Positions 33,838 through 40,078 of a DNA stretch of 40,078 nt are shown here, piece after piece. The notes under the pieces are model-generated. The model saw only the letters and a program-made list of their open reading frames with translations, was not told where the DNA came from and ran no database searches. Both the position numbers and the translations under genes were made by a program. The DNA is taken from positions 1-40,078 of the forward strand of contig CALGDE010000151.1 of assembly GCA_937883785.1 (NCBI GenBank), written 5' to 3'. Positions within the stretch are counted from its first letter, which is position 1. Each line of letters begins with the position of its first letter. The DNA comes from an uncultured cyanobacterium (GTDB lineage: Bacteria; Cyanobacteriota; Cyanobacteriia; CACIAM-69d).

Positions 33838-34554
33838 GTCCAGTGTTTGCCTCACGTCCTCCACAGCTCTTCACACATTAACGAAGATTGCGCTTAATGG
33901 CGATTTTGTAATTACTTTGCTGATGGCCTGTTGTTATTGGCGTAATCTCCATAGACCTAGTTCCCATGGTTACGATTTTTGCCTGTGCAATTTCATCGCG
34001 TAATTTTTACCGAGGCAACTTTCATCCAAAGCACAGTCGTTCAAAGCAAAGTCGTCTAGAGCACACAGGACATCCCCTTGCTAGGGGCTGTCGTTACTTA
34101 AACATCAAACAAATGTCAAAGCTATTGCCACCAAGACTTCGACCCCTAGGATTTTTTGTTTTGGAAAGGCGTGTACTTTTCACTGCATGAAGCTTCTAGC
34201 AGTGCATTGATAACACGCCTTTAAATCACCAAATTTTTGAAAAGAGTGCCTTAAAGACCCGCCTAAAAAATTCACAAGAGATATAAAGGAATTAGTGCGA
34301 TATGCCCTTAATGCTGTTTGACATGGTGAACATTTGACGCGTTAATTTCGCGTATTTTGTCAAGGCGGAACTTCGGGTGTGTCTAACTCAGGGGTGGTAT
34401 TGGCAACGGGGCGATCGCAAAGGGAAGCCCATTACAACGTTAGGTATAGTCGCGGCTCATTTTTTGGGGTTGGCAATAGGCTGAAGGAAGAACACTCGTC
34501 CCCTGCTAGAGCTCCTGCAATAGAGCCCGCAGAAAATATTGACCACAGAAAAAT
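33838..34554. other. Long divergent gap containing MITE copy C and a 15-bp tandem repeat
   Basis: The gap of about 715 bp lies between the LptA-like gene (minus) and the cyclase gene (plus). AAAGCACAGTCGTTC (34028-34042) is followed by AAAGCAAAGTCGTCT (34043-34057) and a partial third unit. MITE copy C occupies 34083-34220. The rest, including the open frame at 33966-34190, shows no coding signal. Promoters of both flanking genes must lie here but are not identifiable. Confidence 0.5.
34083..34220 (-). repeat. MITE-like element, copy C (best preserved)
   Basis: A 138-bp copy, reversed relative to A and B. Plus-strand ends are AGGGGCTGTCGTTACTTAAA and AACACGCCT. The nested stems are GGCGTGT (34169-34175) with ACACGCC (34213-34219), and CACTGC (34181-34186) with GCAGTG (34199-34204). 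The centre CCCCTAGGATTTTTTGTTTT matches copies B and D. Confidence 0.78.
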
Positions 34555-36618
34555 ATGACTGCTATGGACCCACTCCTGCTGAGTTTTTTGATGTCCCAAG
34601 GTATGGCGTACCTGCGGGTCAATCATGACGGGCAGATTTATGAGGCGTCGCCCGAGGTGCGTCAGTTTTCGGAGGCTCCAGAGGACTTTGATACCACTAG
34701 CACGTTAGATAACCACTTTCCTGAGCTAATTGGTTTAGAGGCGATTTTTGAAGATTTAATCTGTGGTGAGCTCAGTCATTTTCAGCTTCAGGGCATTGCA
34801 CGCCCCGCTTTCGAGCCGGATCCGTCGTTGTATTTTGATTTGACGATTTTGGTGGATCATAGCCGCGATCGCGCCCCTTTTATTTTGTTCCTCAACGATG
34901 TGACTGAGGATATGAAAATGAAGCAGCGCCTTACCCAAAATGCCAACGAGGTGGCGCTGCTATACGATCAACTGTCCGCTTCACAGACGTACATCAATCG
35001 TGTGATTGTATCTATGGCCGATGGGCTGTTGGTCACCGATAAGGACGGCATTATTGAAACCTGTAACCCCGCCGTTAAGACTTTATTGGGGTACCATCCC
35101 CAGGAATTGCTCCACCGGTCCCTCACGGTGTTGCTGGAAGGGGATAGTTTTGCGATCGATAGTCTTCATCCCAAAATTGACCAAGGGGAAGAGCTGGTTA
35201 GTGACCTAGAAGTGATCGGGCGAACTAAGCTGGGGCAGCGACGTACCCTGTCGTTTTCCTGTGGGGTGCTCCAGGGGAAACGGGTGGATGAGCCGCGATT
35301 TATCCACGTTTTTCGCGATGTTACTGAACGTCAGCGATCGCAAACGCGGATGCAGGTGCAATACAGTGCCGTGAGAACGTTCACCACTGAATCAGACATG
35401 AGCCAAGCGATCTCCAAGATCTTGCAAATTGTTTGCAGCGCCTTGGATTGGCACCTGGGTCAACTGTGGCTGGCCTCGGACAATGAAAAACACATTCTGC
35501 GCTGTACTCATACCTGGAAGCGTAGCCAGCGCCTTAAAACCTTTGCCAATTTCCTAAGCAACACTAGACCGGGCTGGGGCAGCGATTCAGGGGACAATGT
35601 TGACCCCTTCCACCTGAGGAAAAAGCCTGTGTGGATAGAAAACTTGCCGCGATGGTTAAAGGAGCACAAAGCCGATGGGGTCAGCATCAGCGTTGATAAC
35701 CAGTCTTTTAACTCCACCTATGCCCTGCTCAGTCAAGCGGCCACCGCCGGGGCAAAATCTGTGTTTGGCTTTCCCCTGTACAACTCCCTGGACCATATGG
35801 GCATGGCGCTGTTCTTTGACACCGTTGAACGTCCCTCTGAGCCAGACTATTGGCCTTTAGCAGCAATGCTAGGCAGCCATTTGGGGCAGTTTATCCAGCG
35901 TAAGCGAGCTGAAGCAGCGTTGCGTATTAGCCAAGCCGAAACAGAACGATTGCTGCTTAATATCCTGCCGGAGTCCGTTGCCGACCAGTTGCGCAATGTG
36001 GACCAAACCAAGGGCAGCGATATGGAAACGGTGTTTGGGGCTCGGCGAGCCACCATTGCGGAAGATTTTCCAGAGGTTACGGTGATGTTTGCCGATATTG
36101 TGGGCTTCACGGCTCTGGCCGATAAGCTACCACCGCTGGAGCTGGTGCAATCCCTAAATCAGATTTTCTCTCGCTTTGATCGACTGACCGAGGCTTACAA
36201 CCTGGAGAAAATCAAGACCATTGGTGATTCCTACATGGTGGTGGGCGGTTTGCCGGAGCTGCGTACTGACCATGCCCAGGCGATCGCCAGCATGGCGCTG
36301 GATATGCAAGAAACCCTGGGACAGTTGAATCAGGAACAGGGAAAGTCCTTTCAAATTCGCATTGGCATCCATACGGGACCGGTGGTCGCCGGGGTCATTG
36401 GGCTGAAAAAATTTGCCTATGACCTTTGGGGGGACACCGTTAACGTGGCTAGCCGTATGGAATCCCATGGCGAGCCCGGCAGAATCCAAGTTAGCGAAGT
36501 CACCTACAACCGCTTGAAAGGTGACTATATTTTTAAACCCAGGGGAGAAATTAAAGTGAAAGGAAAAGGGGGGATGACCACCTACTTTTTACAGTCAAAA
36601 TGTTTGTCTGAAACTTAA
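34555..36618 (+). CDS. PAS-GAF class III adenylate cyclase
   Basis: A 687-aa cytoplasmic signalling protein. A PAS-like region spans about residues 15-120, a second PAS with PAC about 145-265 (SMADGLLVTDKDGIIETCNPA; FIHVFRDVTERQ), and a GAF domain about 275-440. A short coiled coil leads into a catalytic domain at about 500-680. FADIVGFT near 511 holds the first metal aspartate, GDSY near 555 the second, K in KIKTIGD and D in YDLWGD are the adenine-selecting pair, and NVASRM supplies the transition-state Asn and Arg. ATP specificity, hence cAMP, is therefore predicted. No membrane helix is seen, so the PAS and GAF domains sense an internal signal. Confidence 0.93.
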   Translation: MTAMDPLLLSFLMSQGMAYLRVNHDGQIYEASPEVRQFSEAPEDFDTTSTLDNHFPELIGLEAIFEDLICGELSHFQLQGIARPAFEPDPSLYFDLTILVDHSRDRAPFILFLNDVTEDMKMKQRLTQNANEVALLYDQLSASQTYINRVIVSMADGLLVTDKDGIIETCNPAVKTLLGYHPQELLHRSLTVLLEGDSFAIDSLHPKIDQGEELVSDLEVIGRTKLGQRRTLSFSCGVLQGKRVDEPRFIHVFRDVTERQRSQTRMQVQYSAVRTFTTESDMSQAISKILQIVCSALDWHLGQLWLASDNEKHILRCTHTWKRSQRLKTFANFLSNTRPGWGSDSGDNVDPFHLRKKPVWIENLPRWLKEHKADGVSISVDNQSFNSTYALLSQAATAGAKSVFGFPLYNSLDHMGMALFFDTVERPSEPDYWPLAAMLGSHLGQFIQRKRAEAALRISQAETERLLLNILPESVADQLRNVDQTKGSDMETVFGARRATIAEDFPEVTVMFADIVGFTALADKLPPLELVQSLNQIFSRFDRLTEAYNLEKIKTIGDSYMVVGGLPELRTDHAQAIASMALDMQETLGQLNQEQGKSFQIRIGIHTGPVVAGVIGLKKFAYDLWGDTVNVASRMESHGEPGRIQVSEVTYNRLKGDYIFKPRGEIKVKGKGGMTTYFLQSKCLSET

Positions 36619-36700
36619 GTCATGTTATCAATTAAGCGTCAAAAACCTTACATAGTGGGGAATTTACGTCCTTTCAAAACAACGTAATTAGGGGCTGAAA
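36618..36700 (+). repeat. MITE-like element, copy E (decayed)
   Basis: This gap sequence retains AAGTcaTGTTATCAATtaa, ATAGTGGGGAATTTACGTCCTT and TCAAAACAAcg followed by TTAGGGGcTGAA, which align in order with GGCGTGTTATCAAT, GCAGTGAAAAGTACACGCCTTT and AAAACAAAAAATCCTAGGGGTCGAA of copy C. The right half is lost or unrecognisable. It lies between the cyclase gene and the OmpA-like gene. Confidence 0.45.
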
Positions 36701-36775
36701 TTTATATCATTAAAATCATTAACCTACTGCCCAGTCTAGCGTGATTGATTTGTCCAATAATCCCGACTACTTTTT

Positions 36776-38872
36776 ATGTCTACCACTGATTCTGTTGATA
36801 GTAATTCTGCAATAAAAAGAAGTTCGGACACGACCAGTCAAGATTCTATCGCTCAAAATTTCACTGAATCTTCCCCTGAGAATGGAGAAATCCAAAGCGT
36901 TGAAGATGGTGAAGATGCCCTAGAGCAATTGCGGGTTTTGCTGCTGGGAAATGGCATCAGCCACTTAGAAAATCAAATGGGCAATATGCAGGGAAGCCTG
37001 AATAAGGTGGAGCATGTTCTATTTGATTCACAGGAACTTTTAGATCGACTGGTTCCCATTGGGGTAGAGCTAATTTCACGGGAAATTAGCGAGTCTCGGG
37101 ATGAAATGTGCGATGTTTTAGCGCCAATTATTGACCGCCTAATTTACGAACGTGGAAAGGAAGATCTGGAGTCGATGGGGGAGGCGATCTCCCTAGCTTT
37201 ACCTTCGGCGATTCAAGCCCAAATTGAGTCTTCTCCCGAAACCTTGGCCCGGGTTTTGGGTCCAGAAATTTCCGCCGCTATCCGCACCCAAATGGATCTT
37301 AAACACGGGGCGATCGCTGAAGCGATTGCCGCAGAAATGGGCGAGGCGATACAGCGTCAAATTGAACTTGATCGCGATGTCATGGTGGATGCTCTCTATC
37401 CCATTATTGGGGGCACCATTAATAAATATCTGCAAGAGGTTATTAACGACATCAACGAAAAGGTTTCTGATTCGTTGAGTCCTGAAGGTATTAAGCGAAA
37501 AGTGCGGGCGCGCATGCAGGGAGTGTCGGAGGCGGAATTGATTTTGCGAGAATCGTCTCGTTTTTCGGCGCGGGCGGCATTCCTAATTCATAAGGAATCG
37601 GGACTAGTTATTGCTGAAGCCCAAAGCGAAGATGCAGAATCATTAGAGTCCGATATGTTGGCGGGGATGCTAACAGCAATTCGTAGCTTTGCCGCTGATT
37701 GTGTTATTGCAGATGATGGTGGCTCAGAACTCAATGAAATCGAGTACGGTTCGTCTCGAATTTTGTTGGAGGTGGCAGGATATTGTTATGTGGCAGTGAT
37801 TGCGTCAGGGGAAGTTCCTAAGGTTTATTTGCATAAACTACGCAATACTTTTGGCAGTTTAGTGCAGAACTATCGTAAGGAAATTTCTGAATTTGAAGGG
37901 GATTTAGGTACTGTTCCGGAAGATGTCACCACACGCCTTAGCTGGTTAATTGAACAGGGTTCATCGAAGGAGAAGAAAAACAGCGATGATAAGGAATCCT
38001 TCCCCGTTGTTACTTGGGCTCTGGGGGGAATTGGGGTGGCTATTGTTGGGCTATTTGGCTTTTTTTCTTATCAGAATTACCGAGTTAATCAATTAGAAAC
38101 GGCGGCCATTGAATCTGTTGCCCAAGATCCCACCTTGGGGCTGTATAACTTAACGGCGGCACTGGATGGCGATCGCATGGTAATGCGCGGTCGGGTGCCC
38201 AGCGACAACTTGCGGATACTGGCAGAACATCGGATGACCACGGCGGTGGGGGCGATCGACGATGGGATTGCTGTGGATAATCAGGTGCGGGCGGTCAATG
38301 TGCCCCCCAACCCTACGGCGGTGGCGGCGGAGGTGCATCGAACAATCCAGCTCTTTAACCAGCGAGAGGGGGTCAATTTGGATCCTGCCTATCGCCTGCG
38401 GTACGACCCGGCGAGTGACACGACCCAGGGAGAGGTGACTGTTAATGGCAGTGTGGGGGCGGTGCCGGTGTCGGAGGTGCGATCGGCGTTGGCGACAATT
38501 CCAGGGGTGGATCAGGTGGTGACAAACCTGGAGCCGATTATGCCGAAAATTGGCACTCGCCTATATTTTTCGGTGGGGTCGGCCAATGTGGTGACCATCG
38601 ATCGCCAGGTTAAACTTACGCCGATCTCTAATTTATTAAAGCGATCGCCCCAGGTGCGCCTCAAGATTATTGGTTACAGTCCCAGCGACGAAACGGGGGG
38701 CGGTCAGGGGTTGGCCTTGGAGCGATCGCGGCTGGTGCGACAGGATTTAATCGAGCGCGGTATTGCGCCAAATCGCTTAGAAGCAGAGGGGCGAGTGGGC
38801 GTGCCCGAAGATGTTACTGCCACGTCGCCCGATTGGGCTGGGCGGTCTGTCGCTTTTCAGGCAATTCCGTAA
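36776..38872 (+). CDS. Single-pass membrane protein with BON and OmpA-like C-terminal modules
   Basis: A 698-aa protein. Residues 1-60 are polar. About 75-235 contain helical repeats (LVPIGVELISREISES; LAPIIDRLIYERGKED; LGPEISAAIRTQMD; LYPIIGGTINKYL). About 240-375 form an alpha/beta domain resembling the roadblock/longin type (AAFLIHKESGLVIAEAQ; GMLTAIRSF; YGSSRILLEVAGYCYVAVI). One membrane helix lies near 412-432 (ALGGIGVAIVGLFGFFSY). BON-like segments follow (about 445-580), then an OmpA-type peptidoglycan-binding region with FSVGSANV and LERSRLVRQDLIERGI. The N-terminal 400 residues should be cytoplasmic and the end periplasmic. It may link a cytoplasmic signal to the wall. Domain names are inferred by pattern. 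Confidence 0.8.
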   Translation: MSTTDSVDSNSAIKRSSDTTSQDSIAQNFTESSPENGEIQSVEDGEDALEQLRVLLLGNGISHLENQMGNMQGSLNKVEHVLFDSQELLDRLVPIGVELISREISESRDEMCDVLAPIIDRLIYERGKEDLESMGEAISLALPSAIQAQIESSPETLARVLGPEISAAIRTQMDLKHGAIAEAIAAEMGEAIQRQIELDRDVMVDALYPIIGGTINKYLQEVINDINEKVSDSLSPEGIKRKVRARMQGVSEAELILRESSRFSARAAFLIHKESGLVIAEAQSEDAESLESDMLAGMLTAIRSFAADCVIADDGGSELNEIEYGSSRILLEVAGYCYVAVIASGEVPKVYLHKLRNTFGSLVQNYRKEISEFEGDLGTVPEDVTTRLSWLIEQGSSKEKKNSDDKESFPVVTWALGGIGVAIVGLFGFFSYQNYRVNQLETAAIESVAQDPTLGLYNLTAALDGDRMVMRGRVPSDNLRILAEHRMTTAVGAIDDGIAVDNQVRAVNVPPNPTAVAAEVHRTIQLFNQREGVNLDPAYRLRYDPASDTTQGEVTVNGSVGAVPVSEVRSALATIPGVDQVVTNLEPIMPKIGTRLYFSVGSANVVTIDRQVKLTPISNLLKRSPQVRLKIIGYSPSDETGGGQGLALERSRLVRQDLIERGIAPNRLEAEGRVGVPEDVTATSPDWAGRSVAFQAIP

Positions 38873-38889
38873 GCTGTTGCCAAAATCTA

Positions 38890-39265
38890 CTTCAACAGCT
38901 TTTTCCGTTGCTGACGGGCGGACAAATTTTACGATGCCAGAATCCTATTCGTTTGCCGAATGTCAGCGAGCCTGAGCCAGACGTTGCCATTGTGCGACAG
39001 CGGAAAGATAGCTATCTCGATGGTCATCCTGAACCTGCTGGCATCCTTTTTTTGCTGGTGGAGGTGGCGGATTGTCGTTGGCGTTTGACCGTGATGTGAA
39101 GTTGCCGCTGTATCGGGGGTGGGGATTGAGTGGGTGTGGTTGGTGAATTTTCCCCAGGATCGCATTGAGGTATATCAACAGTCCGGGGAAGAGAGGTTTT
39201 GTGGGCGGGGGGAGTTGATTGAGTTTGGAGGGCGGATGATTGCCGTTGACCAGGTTTTGCCGTAG
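38890..39265 (+). pseudogene. Uma2-family (DUF820) endonuclease remnant
   Basis: Three frames together encode a Uma2-like protein. The first has QNPIRLPNVSEPEPDVAIV with the metal-binding Asp and LLVEVAD (to about 39072). A frame change near 39073 leads to SLAFDRDVKLPLYR, and another near 39115 to GIEWVWLVNF and DRIEVYQQSG, ending with TAG at 39263-39265. The N-terminal about 80 residues are absent. Uma2 genes are abundant in cyanobacteria and often decay. Two frameshifts and a 5' truncation make a working product very unlikely unless the sequence has errors. Confidence 0.8.
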
Positions 39266-39375
39266 GAAGAAGTGGACCGATGCTGGACGTTTTGCGTGCC
39301 TGTCTCGCCCCTGCTTTGGCATAGCGGCGATTAGGGGGGGGCGATAAGATTGGGGCGTGGGTTTTAGGTGGTGTG

Positions 39376-39918
39376 ATGGTGAAAGTGAGATTGCTGGGGG
39401 CGATGCTGGCTGGAATGTTGCTAGTGCCGGGGATAGCGCTAGCGCAGGGGCAAAGCTTAGATCAGTTGATTGAGCAAGGGGAGCGCCTTCGGGGACAGGG
39501 TGATTTTCGCGGGGCGGAGCAGGTTTTTCAGCGGATGGTTCGAGAGTTTCCCCGCAGCTCCAGGGCGTTTGCCAACCTGTGCAATGTTTTGGACGATTTG
39601 AATCGGCTGGATGAAGCGAGACGGGCTTGTTTACGGGCAGTCACTATCGATGATGAAAATCAATGGGCACATTTTCTGCTCGGATACGTTGCGCGTCGTC
39701 AGGGAAATTTATATGCAGCGATCGCCAGTTACGACCGTGCCATAGAGCTCAATCCCAATTACGCCATCGCTTACTACAACCGCGGGATTGCGCTGTCTGA
39801 CCAAGGGGAATTGGAGGCGGCGATCGCCAGTTACGACCGTGCCATAGAGCTCAATCCCAATTACGCGAAAGCTTACTACAACCGCGGGCTTGCGCTGAGA
39901 GACCAAGGGAAATTGTAA
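39376..39918 (+). CDS. Secreted TPR protein, shortened by an in-frame stop
   Basis: A 180-aa product as read. ATG 39376 follows AGGTGG at 39366-39371; a GTG three bases earlier is an alternative. Residues 1-23 form a signal peptide with likely cut at ALA/QGQ. TPR units start near residue 30 (LIEQGERLRGQGDFRGAEQVFQ) and become near-identical 34-residue repeats of the [16 protein letters not shown] type from about residue 114. TAA at 39916-39918 ends the frame where the neighbouring units have Glu or Ala, and the same frame continues with further TPRs to the window edge. The intact gene would be a periplasmic or surface TPR scaffold. Partners are unknown. Confidence 0.8.
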   Translation: MVKVRLLGAMLAGMLLVPGIALAQGQSLDQLIEQGERLRGQGDFRGAEQVFQRMVREFPRSSRAFANLCNVLDDLNRLDEARRACLRAVTIDDENQWAHFLLGYVARRQGNLYAAIASYDRAIELNPNYAIAYYNRGIALSDQGELEAAIASYDRAIELNPNYAKAYYNRGLALRDQGKL

Positions 39919-40078
39919 GCGGCGATCGCCAGTTACGACCGTGCCATAGAGCTCAATCCCAATAACGCCACCGCTTACAACAACCGCGGGAATGCGCTGA
40001 GAGCCCAAGGGAAATTGGCGGCGGCGATCGCCAGTTACGACCGTGCCATAGAGCTCAATCCCAATTACGCCATCGCTT
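39718..40078 (+). repeat. 102-bp TPR-coding tandem DNA repeat array
   Basis: Units of exactly 102 bp (34 codons) start at 39718, 39820, 39922 and 40024, each beginning with GCGATCGCC and AGTTACGACCGTGCCATAGA. The 48 bp at each unit start are almost identical, so the array expanded recently or is kept uniform by recombination. A HIP1 octamer lies at each junction. The array runs off the window. Confidence 0.92.
39919..40078 (+). pseudogene. In-frame continuation of the TPR gene after the stop codon
   Basis: After TAA at 39916-39918 the frame remains open and encodes more TPR units ([28 protein letters not shown], and a partial next unit) to the window end. No new start signal is visible. It is the severed part of the preceding gene unless the stop is read through or is a sequencing or assembly error in the repeat array. 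Confidence 0.7.

Noticed and set aside
33966-34190. 74-aa plus-strand ORF upstream of the cyclase gene
   Set aside because: It runs through a tandem repeat and into MITE copy C, with no ribosome-binding site or family likeness.

Overview
The window is cyanobacterial chromosome. It carries photosystem II genes (psbN, psbH, and psbV for cytochrome c-550), a chloroplast-type accD, a glucose-specific phosphoglucomutase, and very frequent GCGATCGC (HIP1) octamers inside genes on both strands. The wider gene set (paired bacterioferritins, LptA-like and OmpA-like envelope proteins, a WcaF-type acetyltransferase) fits a Gram-negative cyanobacterium. The genus cannot be fixed from this sequence, and I saw no tRNA, rRNA or CRISPR array.

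Layout. 1-2.0 kb: an iron-storage block of two bacterioferritin subunits (minus) and a divergent bacterioferritin-associated ferredoxin. 2.2-4.9 kb: a DUF815 ATPase and a cystine-lyase-like PLP enzyme. 5.1-12.6 kb: a glycan-assembly block, all on plus: GT2, WcaF-type acetyltransferase, a 78-aa protein overlapping it by ATGA, a second GT2, a GT4, and a 997-aa TPR/GT41 transferase, followed 8 bp later by a LysR regulator. 13.6-19.6 kb: mixed housekeeping genes: DUF2288, an acyltransferase-3 membrane protein, a class A beta-lactamase-like hydrolase, an NlpC/P60 peptidase, a Tpt1/KptA RNA 2'-phosphotransferase, two half-size GDT1 (UPF0016) proteins, and a SUI1/eIF1-like factor. 19.7-23 kb: a secreted DUF1400/alpha-beta hydrolase, psbN and psbH in the usual divergent pair, and tatA. 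23.2-25.3 kb: TRAP small and large permeases. 25.5-26.6 kb: three small membrane proteins (TM2, DUF2752, 60 aa). 26.6-34 kb: a DnaJ-domain protein, pgm, a cytoplasmic alpha/beta hydrolase, psbV, accD and an LptA-like protein. 34.5-38.9 kb: a PAS-GAF class III adenylate cyclase followed by a large single-pass BON/OmpA protein with a long cytoplasmic half. 38.9-40.1 kb: a decayed Uma2 gene and a secreted TPR protein whose repeat array has an in-frame stop.

The most useful non-genic signal is a family of about 130-bp intergenic elements. I can align three full copies, one shorter copy and two or three decayed ones by eye. They share a nested-hairpin end, similar inverted termini (AGGGCGTGTC / AGGGGCTGTC) and variable orientation, so they look like a MITE with no transposase in the window. 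The other observations most worth testing are the complementary loss of active-site residues in the two bacterioferritins, the split GDT1 pair, the cyclase/OmpA-fusion neighbourhood, and the 102-bp TPR DNA repeats broken by a stop codon. All functional calls come from reading motifs by eye; no database search was run.
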